NCBI GenBank assembly: GCA_045647785.1
Contig: JAZRMU010000034.1
Location: 1 to 47,508 of the forward strand
Direction of reading: 5' to 3'
From: SIG565 sp045647785
Lineage (GTDB): Bacteria; Bacillota; Clostridia; Oscillospirales; Acutalibacteraceae
DNA length: 47,508 nucleotides
Below are positions 27,511-36,986 of this stretch, piece by piece; position 1 is the first letter of the stretch, and each line of letters begins with the position of its first letter. The notes under the pieces were generated by a model. That model had not been told where the DNA came from and searched no databases. It saw nothing but the letters and a program-made list of their open reading frames with translations. Position numbers and translations under genes: made by a program.

Positions 27511-28614
27511 TTATACATTAAAAAGGAACTCAACAACGTCTCCGTCGTTCATAACATATTCCTTACCCTCGGTGCGAAGCAAGCCCTTATTGCGAGCCTC
27601 GGCAAGTGAGCCGCACTCCTCCAAATCTTTGAAGGCAATAACCTGCGCACGGATAAATCCACGCTCAAAATCACTATGAATTTTACCGGCTGCTTGCGGT
27701 GCTTTAAGACCGTTTTTAATTGTCCAAGCTCTAACCTCTTTTTCGCCGGCTGTAAGGAATGAGATGAGTCCTAAAAGGCTATAACTCTTTTGAATCAGGC
27801 GGTCAAGGCCCGAATTTTCTAGTCCGAGTTCGGATAAGAACATCAGCTTTTCTTCCTCATCCATATCGGCTATATCTGCTTCCAGCTGCGCGCAAATAGG
27901 CAGCACCTCACTGCCCTCCACTTTAGCTATTTGTTCAACAACCTTAAAATATTCGTTTTCGCCACCTGCCGAAAAATCATCCTCCGACATATTGGCAGCA
28001 TAGATAATAGGCTTTGATGTAAGCAAATTCATTTCATTTAAAAACGCTTCTTCATCCTCGGTGATGCTCATACTGCGGGCAGATTTACCACCTTCTAAAA
28101 CTGAATAAAGTCTTTTAAGAAAATCAAGCTCTACCGCTAGGGTTTTATCACCCTTTAAATCTTTAGTTACCCTTGCAATTCGTCTTTCCACCATTTCCAT
28201 ATCGGAAAAAATGAGTTCCAAATCAATAGTTTCAATATCTCTCGCAGGGTCAATAGATCCTTCAACATGGATAATATCATCATTATTAAAGCAACGAACT
28301 ACATGAACAATAGCATCTACCTCGCGGATATTTCCAAGGAACTTGTTGCCAAGACCCTCGCCCTTTGAGGCGCCCTTCACAAGCCCCGCAATATCAACAA
28401 ATTCGATAACTGCCGGAACAATGGGCGGAACTTTAGTGCCGACGGTATACATATCGCACAGCACATTAAGGCGGTTATCGGGCACAGATACAACACCGAC
28501 ATTTGGATCGATAGTGCAAAACGGATAGTTCGCTGCTCCCGCTCCCGCATTTGTTATAGCATTAAACAGGGTTGATTTGCCGACATTCGGCAGACCCACG
28601 ATACCTAATTTCAT
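27511..28614 (-). CDS. ychF: Redox-regulated ATPase YchF (Obg-like)
   Basis: Obg-family P-loop protein that prefers ATP and binds ribosomes. 367 residues from the ATG, with G1 GLPNVGKSTLFNAIT, switch region YPFCTIDPNVGVV, G3 DIAGLVKGASKGEGLGNKFL, a coiled middle, and a C-terminal TGS domain (GEKEVRAWTIKNG to the end). GGAGG lies seven bases before this ATG; an upstream in-frame TTG would add six residues without support. It has a near-consensus promoter just upstream. Confidence 0.97.
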   Translation of the reverse strand: MKLGIVGLPNVGKSTLFNAITNAGAGAANYPFCTIDPNVGVVSVPDNRLNVLCDMYTVGTKVPPIVPAVIEFVDIAGLVKGASKGEGLGNKFLGNIREVDAIVHVVRCFNNDDIIHVEGSIDPARDIETIDLELIFSDMEMVERRIARVTKDLKGDKTLAVELDFLKRLYSVLEGGKSARSMSITEDEEAFLNEMNLLTSKPIIYAANMSEDDFSAGGENEYFKVVEQIAKVEGSEVLPICAQLEADIADMDEEEKLMFLSELGLENSGLDRLIQKSYSLLGLISFLTAGEKEVRAWTIKNGLKAPQAAGKIHSDFERGFIRAQVIAFKDLEECGSLAEARNKGLLRTEGKEYVMNDGDVVEFLFNV

Positions 28615-28643
28615 TATTTTTCCTCCAAGCAAATATTTTCTTA

Positions 28644-28672
28644 ATTATATAATCAAAACGAATTATTATCAA
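28644..28672 (-). promoter_or_regulatory. Promoter of ychF-yugP
   Basis: TTGATA (28667-28672), 17 bases, TATAAT (28644-28649), reading left. Confidence 0.8.
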
Positions 28673-28770
28673 GTGAAATGTCGAATTTTTTTGATAAAAT
28701 GCAGATTTTTTTAGGCGGCAGGGGCGACGAAATAAAAATTAATTAAAATTTATTCAAAAATGTCTTTTAA

Positions 28771-28798
28771 TTTGCGCGGTCATATAGTATAATATAAT
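28771..28798 (+). promoter_or_regulatory. Possible promoter of the hprK run
   Basis: Two overlapping TATAAT boxes (28788-28793 and 28793-28798) lie 30-40 bases before hprK. The -35 region is weak (TTTGCG at 28771), so an activator or another start site may be involved. Confidence 0.45.
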
Positions 28799-28827
28799 AA
28801 ATTATACTATTTTAGGAGGTTATGCCT

Positions 28828-29781
28828 ATGGCACAGGAGTTCACCGTTTCTCTTGCCAGAATTATTAAAGAGCATAATTTAGAGCCGCTGTTTTTACCAG
28901 ACAATGCCGAAACTATTGAAATAGGCAGCTCGGAGGTTAACCGCCCAGGTCTTCATCTGGTTGGCGACTATGAGTTTTTTGATGCGAGAAGAATTCAGAT
29001 TATCGGCAAAAGCGAGGCTGCTCACCTTGAAAAATCCGAAAATTTCGATTTGATAGTCGATAAATTCTTTTCCGAAAAGCCTGCAGCAGTTGTAATCACA
29101 AGAAACCTTAAAATTGCCGATGAATTTGTGCCGTTTGCCACCAAGCACAATATCCCTTTGCTTCGCACGGCTGACGGAACTTCTGCTTTCATGTCTACGC
29201 TTATCGCATTTCTGAATTTGCAGCTCGCTCCCCGCATTACGCGCCACGGTGTTTTGGTCGAGGTTTACGGTGAGGGTATACTGCTGCTGGGTGAAAGCGG
29301 GGTTGGTAAAAGCGAGACCGCTATTGAGCTGGTTAAGCGCGGACACCGACTTATTGCCGATGATGCGGTAGAAATCCGCAGAGTTTCAAGCAAATCTCTC
29401 GTTGGCTCTGCCCCCGATAATATTCGCCACTTTATTGAGCTGCGCGGCATCGGTATTATTAATGCCAGCCGTATTTTCGGTGCTGGTGCTGTAAAGCTTA
29501 CCGAGAACATAAATCTTGTTATCAATATGGAACCTTGGGATGTGAACAAGATTTATGACCGAATGGGTCTTGATAAACAAACAACAAATATTTTAGGGCT
29601 TGATATCCCCTCGCTTACAATTCCTGTTAAGCCCGGTAGAAATCTTGCTGTTATCATTGAAGTTGCCGCTATGAACAACCGCCAGAAAAAGCTTGGCTAC
29701 AACGCGGCAGAGGATTTACTTGTTCGCCTTGGAATGTCGGATGATAATTTAGGCGTAGAGAAAAAAGTTGAAATATTCTAA
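28828..29781 (+). CDS. hprK: HPr kinase/phosphorylase
   Basis: Phosphorylates and dephosphorylates HPr at Ser46, the switch of carbon catabolite control in Firmicutes. 317 residues from the second ATG, with the P-loop GESGVGKSETAIEL (about 155-168), the DDAVEI motif and the signature GIGIINASRIFGAGAV. The ATG at 28828 has AGGAGG eight bases before it; the ATG at 28822 is too close. It is followed by a ROK sugar kinase, which suits a carbon-use theme. Confidence 0.97.
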   Translation: MAQEFTVSLARIIKEHNLEPLFLPDNAETIEIGSSEVNRPGLHLVGDYEFFDARRIQIIGKSEAAHLEKSENFDLIVDKFFSEKPAAVVITRNLKIADEFVPFATKHNIPLLRTADGTSAFMSTLIAFLNLQLAPRITRHGVLVEVYGEGILLLGESGVGKSETAIELVKRGHRLIADDAVEIRRVSSKSLVGSAPDNIRHFIELRGIGIINASRIFGAGAVKLTENINLVINMEPWDVNKIYDRMGLDKQTTNILGLDIPSLTIPVKPGRNLAVIIEVAAMNNRQKKLGYNAAEDLLVRLGMSDDNLGVEKKVEIF

Positions 29782-29816
29782 AAAATCAGGTCTTTAGATC
29801 TTGGAGGTTAAACATT

Positions 29817-30782
29817 ATGAAATATTGGTTAGGAATTGATTTAGGCGGAACAAATATTGCCACAGGCGTTGTTGACGAAAACTACAACATTATAGGTCGC
29901 GGCAAGGTTAAAACGGGTGCCGGCAGACCGGTAGATGAAATTGCCGATGATATTGCAAAGGCAGTATTTATGGCTATTGACGATGCTAAAATCGATAAAA
30001 AAGATTTAGTTGCCGCCGGTATTGGCTCACCAGGTGCTATTGTTGCAGAAAAAGGACTTGTTGCTAAAGCAGAAAATATGGGCTTCTACAACACCCCCCT
30101 TTGTGCTATGCTTAAGGAGCGCACAGGCTTTGACTTTTATATAGAAAACGATGCTAACGCTGCAGCCTACGGCGAGTTGATTGCCGGTGCAGGAAGGGGC
30201 AAAAAAAGCTTTATTGCTGTAACTCTTGGCACAGGTGTTGGCGGCGGTATTATTATTGACGGCAAAATTTTTGCAGGCTACAACTGCACAGGCGGTGAGT
30301 TGGGTCATACTGTTATAGTTAAGGGTGGTCAGGTTTGCGGCTGCGGCCGAATGGGTTGCTTCGAAACCTACGCCTCTGCTACCGCTCTTGTTCGCCAGAC
30401 AAAAGCTGCTATGACCTGCGACCGAAACAGCATTATGTGGCAGCTCGTTGACAATGATATTACCAAGGTAAGCGGCAGAACCGCATTCGACGGTATGCGC
30501 AAGGGCGATGCCACTGCAAAACGCGTTGTTGACCGCTACATTGAATATCTATCGGTTGGTATCATTAATATTGTTAACATCTTCCAGCCCGAAATGCTTT
30601 GCATTGGCGGCGGTATTTCTAAAGAGGGCGATAATCTTATCAAGCCTCTTATGGAATATGTAACCCTTGAAAGATTTTCAAAAAACATTGAAAAACAAAC
30701 CCAAATTTGTGTTGCACAGCTTGGTAACGATGCAGGTATTATCGGTGCTGCATTCCTTTGCAACCTATACGGTAATAAATAA
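29817..30782 (+). CDS. glk: ROK-family glucokinase
   Basis: Phosphorylates glucose (or a related hexose) with ATP. 321 residues, starting with the phosphate-binding YWLGIDLGGTNIATG. The sugar-binding segment is IENDANAAAYGE, followed by LGTGVGGGIIIDG, GGELGHTVI with the catalytic-region His, and the zinc motif CGCGRMGCFETYAS of the ROK family. Substrate assignment to glucose is by family. It has a clear TTGGAGG and lies 35 bases after hprK. Confidence 0.93.
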   Translation: MKYWLGIDLGGTNIATGVVDENYNIIGRGKVKTGAGRPVDEIADDIAKAVFMAIDDAKIDKKDLVAAGIGSPGAIVAEKGLVAKAENMGFYNTPLCAMLKERTGFDFYIENDANAAAYGELIAGAGRGKKSFIAVTLGTGVGGGIIIDGKIFAGYNCTGGELGHTVIVKGGQVCGCGRMGCFETYASATALVRQTKAAMTCDRNSIMWQLVDNDITKVSGRTAFDGMRKGDATAKRVVDRYIEYLSVGIINIVNIFQPEMLCIGGGISKEGDNLIKPLMEYVTLERFSKNIEKQTQICVAQLGNDAGIIGAAFLCNLYGNK

Positions 30783-30797
30783 TTTTCAGGAGATAAT

Positions 30798-31706
30798 ATG
30801 AGTATTAACGCTGTTAAGGAGTTTTTGCTTGAAAATTCGGTAGCCTTTACCGAAAACGAGCCTATGAAAAAGCATACCACCTTTAAAATCGGTGGGCGTG
30901 CTGATTTATGGGTAGAGCCAAAAACCGTCTCACAGGTTGCAGGAATCTGCAGGCTTTGCAAAAAACTGAATATCAGGCTTACAGTTATTGGCAAAGGTTC
31001 AAATCTACTTATTGCCGACAGCGGAATTAACGGCGTTGTTTTAAGCCTCAAATCGCTTGATGATATACAGCGCGAGGGCGACACCATAACCTGTGGTGCC
31101 GGTGTATCTCTTATGTCGCTTTGCAATTTTGCTCTGGAGAAAGGTCTTTCCGGACTCGAGTTCGCTTATGGCATTCCTGCTAGCGTCGGCGGTGCAGTTT
31201 ATATGAACGCGGGCGCATACGGCGGTGAAATAAGCAGCTGTATTTTAAGCGCTGATATTATAAATGAAAACGGTGAAACAGAGGTTATAGATGCTGCCGA
31301 TATGCAGTTTGGCTATCGGCAGAGCGTTTTCAAAAAAAACGGCAGCGTTATTGTTGCTGCAAAATTTAAGCTTGTTCCGGGCGTTCCTTCTGAAATTAAG
31401 GCTAAAATGGACGATTTTATGGTGCGCAGACGCGACAAGCAGCCGCTTGAATATCCAAGCGCAGGCAGCACCTTCAAGCGTCCGGAGGGCCATTTTGCAG
31501 GCGCACTAATCGAAGGAGCGGGGCTCAAAGGCTTCTCGGTTGGTACAGCGCAGGTAAGCCGCAAGCACGCCGGATTTTTAATAAACACCGGCAATGCAAC
31601 TGCCGAAAATGTGTGCGAGCTCATAAAATCGGTGCAGCGAACCGTTTTAGCTGTTTATGGCGTTGAGCTCCAACCAGAAGTTATATTTTTAGAAAGAGAT
31701 AAATAA
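30798..31706 (+). CDS. murB: UDP-N-acetylenolpyruvoylglucosamine reductase
   Basis: FAD/NADPH enzyme making UDP-N-acetylmuramic acid. 302 residues with the FAD-binding GKGSNLLIADSGINGVV and the active segment GLEFAYGIPASVGGAVYMNAGAYGGEI, then SAGSTFKRP and KHAGFLINTGNATA. Type II MurB length. Lies 15 bases after glk and one base before rapZ. Confidence 0.97.
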   Translation: MSINAVKEFLLENSVAFTENEPMKKHTTFKIGGRADLWVEPKTVSQVAGICRLCKKLNIRLTVIGKGSNLLIADSGINGVVLSLKSLDDIQREGDTITCGAGVSLMSLCNFALEKGLSGLEFAYGIPASVGGAVYMNAGAYGGEISSCILSADIINENGETEVIDAADMQFGYRQSVFKKNGSVIVAAKFKLVPGVPSEIKAKMDDFMVRRRDKQPLEYPSAGSTFKRPEGHFAGALIEGAGLKGFSVGTAQVSRKHAGFLINTGNATAENVCELIKSVQRTVLAVYGVELQPEVIFLERDK

Positions 31707-31707
31707 T

Positions 31708-32562
31708 ATGGAACTCTTAATTGTTACGGGAATGTCGGGCGCGGGAAAATCATTCACAGCAAAAGCTCTTGAAGACATCGGATTTTACTGTGTAGATAAC
31801 ATCCCCCCGCTTATAATTCCCACCTTTGCCGATATGTTCGCCGACAGTTCCGAATTCAAAAAGCTCGCCATTATTACCGATATTCGAGGTGGCGAGCTTT
31901 TTAAAGATATACTGTCGGTATTGGACAAGCTAAAAAATGATAATATAGCATTTAAAATCTTGTTTCTTACCGCAAAGGACGATATACTCGTGCGTCGCTA
32001 TAAGGAAAATCGCCGTGTACACCCGCTTTCTGCAGACGGCACACTAACAATCAGCGAAGCGGTGAAAAAAGAGCGCGAAATGCTCAACAGCATTTGCAAT
32101 ATCGCAGATTTTACCATAGACACCTCCTCCCTATCGGTTGCACAGTTAAAGGAACAGCTAACCGGTCTTTTTAAAGAACAGCAAAAAAGGCTAACTATAC
32201 AATGTATGGCATTTGGCTTTAAATACGGTGTTCCGACCGATGCTGACTTGGTTTTTGATATTCGCTGCCTCCCGAACCCCTTTTATGTGCCAGAGCTTAA
32301 AAAGCTTACAGGCAAGGATAAAGCTGTGCGCGATTATGTTATGGACTGCAACGACAGCACGGAGCTTTTTAACAAAATTCATTCACTGATAGATTATCTA
32401 ATTCCGCTTTATTTAAAGGAAGGTAAGAGTCAGCTTACCATAGCGTTTGGCTGCACAGGTGGCAAACACCGCTCGGTAACATTTGCCGAGCTGATGAACG
32501 AAAAACTGCTTGATAGCGGTATAAATTCAATTGTTGTTAATAGAGATATTTTTAAAAATTGA
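31708..32562 (+). CDS. rapZ: Nucleotide-binding RapZ/YvcJ protein
   Basis: 284 residues: P-loop GMSGAGKS (7-14), EDIGFYCVDNIPP, and the C-terminal GCTGGKHRSVTFAE. In E. coli RapZ controls glmS small RNAs; in Bacillus YvcJ binds GTP and affects competence. Its role in this organism is not certain. Neighbours are murB and whiA; the yvcK gene usually found between rapZ and whiA is missing. Confidence 0.95.
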   Translation: MELLIVTGMSGAGKSFTAKALEDIGFYCVDNIPPLIIPTFADMFADSSEFKKLAIITDIRGGELFKDILSVLDKLKNDNIAFKILFLTAKDDILVRRYKENRRVHPLSADGTLTISEAVKKEREMLNSICNIADFTIDTSSLSVAQLKEQLTGLFKEQQKRLTIQCMAFGFKYGVPTDADLVFDIRCLPNPFYVPELKKLTGKDKAVRDYVMDCNDSTELFNKIHSLIDYLIPLYLKEGKSQLTIAFGCTGGKHRSVTFAELMNEKLLDSGINSIVVNRDIFKN

Positions 32563-32574
32563 CGGTGAAATATT

Positions 32575-33471
32575 ATGTCCTTTTCACGCGAGCTTAAAAC
32601 ACAAATATGCGAAATTAAATCGTCTGAATGCTGCAGAAAAGCCGAATGCTACGGCTTTATGCTGTTCGGACAATCATTTTCTTTGCAAAAAATCTCATTG
32701 CTTACCGATAATGAGACGGTTGCTCGCCGCTGGGCATATCTTATTAAGCATTGCTTTGATGTTACGGTTAAAATCCAAAAAAATCAAGGTAAAAAGACCA
32801 CATATAAAGCCTTTGTTGAGCTGTATGATGAAAGACTTCGCATTATGAATATGTTGGGTTTGAATAAAGAAAATCCCAACACCTATATAGATGCAGACAT
32901 AATAAAAAAGGATTGCTGCAAAAGCGCTTTCATTCGAGGAATGTTTTTGGGCGCAGGTCAGGCAACCGACCCCGAAAAGGAATACCGCATCGACATTAGA
33001 ATCAAAAATGCCGAACTGGCATATTCAGCTTTCGACCTGCTTTACAAGCGCGGTCTTGAGCCTCGAATCACTCTTAAAAATTTAACTAATGTAGTTTATA
33101 TTAAACGCAGCGAATGTGTTGAGGACTTTTTAACGGTTATAGGCGCTGCCGCATTAAGTCTTCGCGTAATGGACACAAGGGCAATTAAAGATTTTCGCTC
33201 CAAGCTCAACCGCAAGGGTAATTTCGAGGATGCCAACAGTTCAAAGGTTGTTAATGCATCGCTTGAACAGCGCCTTGCCATTGAAAAGCTGATATCGGCG
33301 GATAAGTTTTTTCTGCTTAATGAGGATTTGCAATATGTAGCAAAGCTGCGGCTCGACAATCCATACGCGCCGCTTTCGGAGTTATGCAAGATATCGGCGG
33401 TGCCGCTGACACGCTCGGGATTAAATCACCGCCTCAAAAAAATAATCGAAATCTCAAACAATATCCAGTAA
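32575..33471 (+). CDS. whiA: DNA-binding protein WhiA
   Basis: 298 residues. N-terminal LAGLIDADG-type fold (start SFSRELKTQICEI, then SAFIRGMFLGAGQATDPEKEYRI) and a C-terminal helix-turn-helix region (PLSELCKISAVPLTRSGLNHRLKKI). In Streptomyces it controls sporulation and division; in Firmicutes it binds the nucleoid and affects division and metabolism. Lies 12 bases after rapZ and 12 before dnaE. Confidence 0.96.
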   Translation: MSFSRELKTQICEIKSSECCRKAECYGFMLFGQSFSLQKISLLTDNETVARRWAYLIKHCFDVTVKIQKNQGKKTTYKAFVELYDERLRIMNMLGLNKENPNTYIDADIIKKDCCKSAFIRGMFLGAGQATDPEKEYRIDIRIKNAELAYSAFDLLYKRGLEPRITLKNLTNVVYIKRSECVEDFLTVIGAAALSLRVMDTRAIKDFRSKLNRKGNFEDANSSKVVNASLEQRLAIEKLISADKFFLLNEDLQYVAKLRLDNPYAPLSELCKISAVPLTRSGLNHRLKKIIEISNNIQ

Positions 33472-33483
33472 GGGAGGATAACT

Positions 33484-36400
33484 ATGGGCTTTGTCCACCT
33501 GCATTTGCACACAGAGTACAGTCTGCTTGACGGCTGCTGCCGTATCGAGCGGGTTATTTCTGCTGCAAAGGAAAAGGGACAAAGTGCTATCGCTATTACC
33601 GACCACGGCGTAATGTACGGCGCTGTTGATTTTTATAAGTCAGCAAAAAAAGCAGGCATCAAGCCTATTATAGGTTGTGAGGTTTATGTCGCTCCACGCT
33701 CTCGCCACCAAAAGGAAAGATTTTTTGATTCCGCCTATTCACATTTGGTCTTGCTTTGCAAAAACGAAATAGGATATAAAAATCTTATAAAAATGGTATC
33801 TGCGGGATTTACTGACGGATTTTATTCCAAACCTCGAATTGATAGAGAGCTGCTTGAAGCCCATCACGAGGGTCTTATCGCCCTTTCGGCTTGTCTTGCG
33901 GGTGAAATTCCAAAAAGTCTTATGAAGGGCGAATATGAGGAAGCTAAAAGGACTGCAGTTTGGTACGATGAACTGTTTGGTCGCGGCAACTATTATTTAG
34001 AACTGCAGGACCACGGAATTCTCGAGCAAAAGCAGATTAACCCTGATATTATACGCATTTCCCGCGAGACAGGTATTCCGTTGGTTGCCACCAACGATAC
34101 TCATTATATAGAAAAAGAGGATGCAGCCGCACACAAGGTGCTGCTTTGCATTCAAACTGGCAAAAAGCTCGGAGATGAGGATGCTCTCGAATTCAAAACC
34201 GAGGAGTTTTATCTTAAAACAGAGACCGAAATGCGTTCTCTTTTCGGCAACACCCCCGAGGCCATAGAAAATACCGAAAAAATAGCCGAAATGTGCAATT
34301 TTGATTTCGAATTCGGCAATATAAAGCTCCCCTATTTCGATATTGGCAACCAAGACCACTTCGAGTATTTAAAGGAGTTATCTCTTAAAGGCCTTTATAA
34401 AAACTACGGTGAAAATCCCAGCCGCGAGGCTATCGACCGACTTAATTACGAGCTTTCGGTCATTAATAAAATGGGATATGTTGATTATTTTTTGATAGTT
34501 GCTGACTTTGTGAACTACGCTAAAAATAACGGTATACCCGTAGGTCCCGGTCGTGGCAGCGGCGCGGCAAGCCTTGTTGCCTACTGTATTGGTATCACGG
34601 GCATCGACCCAATAAAATACAACCTGCTTTTCGAGCGCTTCCTTAATCCCGAACGCGTTTCAATGCCCGACTTCGACATAGACTTTTGTTTTGTCAACCG
34701 CCAAAAGGTTATAGATTATGTTATTGATAAATATAAATCAGACCATGTAGCGCAAATTGTAACCTTCGGTACTATGGCTGCTCGCGCAGCCATCAGAGAT
34801 GTCGGCAGAGCTATGAATTTGCCTGCTGCCGTTTGCGATAAGGCAGCAAAGCTAGTACCGCAGGAGCTTAAAATCACTATTCCCGCAGCACTTAAGCGAG
34901 TGCCGGAGCTTAAACAAATGTACGACACCGATTTAGCGCTAAAATCGGTTATAGATATGGCAATAAAGCTTGAGGGCACCCCCCGAAACGCCTCTACTCA
35001 CGCTGCAGGTGTTGTTATTTCGGATAAGCCTATTGCCGAATATGTACCGCTTTCTCTCAACGACGAAGCGGTTGTAACCCAATACACCATGACAGCGCTC
35101 GATGAGCTGGGTCTTCTCAAAATGGACTTTTTGGGATTGCGCAACATTACCATTATTGCCGACACCGAGAAGCAGATAAGGCTGCAAAATCCTGATTTTG
35201 ATATTGAGAAAATCCCATTTGACGACGTAGCGACTATGGCAGAAATGGCAAAAGGCTATACAGATGGCGTTTTCCAATTTGAATCGGAGGGTATGAAAAA
35301 GGTGCTGCGGCAGTTTGTCCCCACAACTCTTGAGGATTTAATTGCTATTATTGCACTCTACCGCCCCGGTCCTATGGAATCAATACCTAAATACATTCAT
35401 AACAAGCACAACCCCGCCGATGTTACCTATTTGCACCCGCTGCTCGAGCCTATTCTTAAGGTTACCTACGGCTGCATTGTATATCAAGAACAGGTTATGC
35501 AAATCTGCCGCAGTCTTGCGGGCTACTCACTCGGTCGCGCAGACATTGTGCGCCGCGCCATGAGTAAGAAAAAGCTCGATGTTATGGAAAAGGAGCGCCA
35601 CGCTTTTATTTACGGTGAGAAGGATGAAAACGGAAATGTTATTTGTTCGGGCGCTGTAGCAAACGGTATTGATGCCGCTACCGCTGAAAAAATTTTTAAC
35701 GAAATGTCTTCATTTGCTTCCTATGCCTTTAACAAAGGGCACGCGGCTGCTTATTCGGTGGTTTCTTACCGCACAGCATACCTTAAGTGCCACTATCCCG
35801 CCCAGTATCTTGCGGCGCTTTTCTCGAGCGTTATTGATTCTTCGGGCAAGGTTGCAGAATATTCAACAGAATGCCGCAGACTTGGGCTCACCATTCTGCC
35901 GCCTGATGTAAACGAAAGCTATGAAGGTTTTGTGGCAAACGGAAAAAATATCCGCTACGGACTTTTGGCGATTAAAAATTTAGGCACGGGCGTTATTGCT
36001 AAAATAATAAGCGAGCGTGAAAAAGGCGGAAAATACACCTCTCTTTACAATTTCGTTTCGCGCTGCTTCTCGCGAGAATTCAACCGTAAAGCACTTGAAT
36101 CGCTCATTAAAAGCGGCGCGCTCGATTCGCTCGAAAAGACCCGAAAAATGATGCTCTACGCTATAGACAATGTATTAAACGCTGCTGATAATGAGCGCAA
36201 ATACACTGCGGGTGGTCAGTTCGGATTGTTTGGTGGGGACGATGCCGACAATGACTACGAGGTTCCTTTTATTCCCGAAATGTCAAAAAAAGAAAAATTA
36301 AGTCTTGAAAAACAGTCTACAGGGCTATATTTGAGCGGACATTTGCTAGACGACTACAAGAGTTATATAAATAGTGTTTCTAAAATCAGAACTAATGATA

Positions 36401-36933
36401 TTACATCGGGCAGAATTACCGACGGCAACCGCGTTAAAATGGTTGTTCTATTGTCATCAATCAAAGCGCGTACGCTTAAAAGCGGCAAAATTCTCGCTAA
36501 CTGCGTTGCCGAGGACCAGTTTGGCTCGGTTAATATAACAATTTTTGATACCGCTTATAATTTTTACCGAAATTTGATTTTTGAGGAAAGCGTTGTTATT
36601 CTGTCGGGCAAGGTATCCGAGCAGGAAGATCGCGAAACCGAAATAATACTTGAAAAACTACAGCCGTTACCTGATAATGCCGCGAGCTTTACAGCTCCGC
36701 CCGCATATAATAAGGTATATATTAAAGTACCCTCGATTAATTCCACCGAATTAACCTCTGTTAAGGCTGCGCTCGGGAAATTTGCAGGTGGCTGCGATGT
36801 GATTATATATTGCGAGGATACGGGCAAGCAATTCAAGGCCCCTGATAACCTTAAAATCACCCCAAATAATGAATTTATTGAAGAAATTTCAAAAATTGTT
36901 GGTAAAAATAATATAAAACCTGTTGAAAAGTAG
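33484..36933 (+). CDS. dnaE: DNA polymerase III subunit alpha
   Basis: Replicative polymerase of the C family. 1,149 residues: N-terminal PHP domain (FVHLHLHTEYSLLDG), catalytic palm with GPGRGSGAASLVAYC and PDFDIDFC (about 395-401), helix-hairpin-helix region, and C-terminal OB fold (RVKMVVLLSSIKARTLKSG). No frameshift. A GGGAGG site precedes the ATG. A promoter for pfkA lies in its last codons. Confidence 0.98.
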   Translation: MGFVHLHLHTEYSLLDGCCRIERVISAAKEKGQSAIAITDHGVMYGAVDFYKSAKKAGIKPIIGCEVYVAPRSRHQKERFFDSAYSHLVLLCKNEIGYKNLIKMVSAGFTDGFYSKPRIDRELLEAHHEGLIALSACLAGEIPKSLMKGEYEEAKRTAVWYDELFGRGNYYLELQDHGILEQKQINPDIIRISRETGIPLVATNDTHYIEKEDAAAHKVLLCIQTGKKLGDEDALEFKTEEFYLKTETEMRSLFGNTPEAIENTEKIAEMCNFDFEFGNIKLPYFDIGNQDHFEYLKELSLKGLYKNYGENPSREAIDRLNYELSVINKMGYVDYFLIVADFVNYAKNNGIPVGPGRGSGAASLVAYCIGITGIDPIKYNLLFERFLNPERVSMPDFDIDFCFVNRQKVIDYVIDKYKSDHVAQIVTFGTMAARAAIRDVGRAMNLPAAVCDKAAKLVPQELKITIPAALKRVPELKQMYDTDLALKSVIDMAIKLEGTPRNASTHAAGVVISDKPIAEYVPLSLNDEAVVTQYTMTALDELGLLKMDFLGLRNITIIADTEKQIRLQNPDFDIEKIPFDDVATMAEMAKGYTDGVFQFESEGMKKVLRQFVPTTLEDLIAIIALYRPGPMESIPKYIHNKHNPADVTYLHPLLEPILKVTYGCIVYQEQVMQICRSLAGYSLGRADIVRRAMSKKKLDVMEKERHAFIYGEKDENGNVICSGAVANGIDAATAEKIFNEMSSFASYAFNKGHAAAYSVVSYRTAYLKCHYPAQYLAALFSSVIDSSGKVAEYSTECRRLGLTILPPDVNESYEGFVANGKNIRYGLLAIKNLGTGVIAKIISEREKGGKYTSLYNFVSRCFSREFNRKALESLIKSGALDSLEKTRKMMLYAIDNVLNAADNERKYTAGGQFGLFGGDDADNDYEVPFIPEMSKKEKLSLEKQSTGLYLSGHLLDDYKSYINSVSKIRTNDITSGRITDGNRVKMVVLLSSIKARTLKSGKILANCVAEDQFGSVNITIFDTAYNFYRNLIFEESVVILSGKVSEQEDRETEIILEKLQPLPDNAASFTAPPAYNKVYIKVPSINSTELTSVKAALGKFAGGCDVIIYCEDTGKQFKAPDNLKITPNNEFIEEISKIVGKNNIKPVEK

Positions 36934-36951
36934 CGCAAACTGTTGTATAAT
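36923..36951 (+). promoter_or_regulatory. Promoter of pfkA
   Basis: TTGAAA (36923-36928), 17 bases, TATAAT (36946-36951), overlapping the end of dnaE. Confidence 0.8.
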
Positions 36952-36986
36952 AATGAATTGAAAAATTTGACTTTGGAGGAAAATTT

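Noticed and set aside
30536..31126. A 196-codon minus-strand open frame
   Set aside because: Antisense to glk and murB, both well supported.
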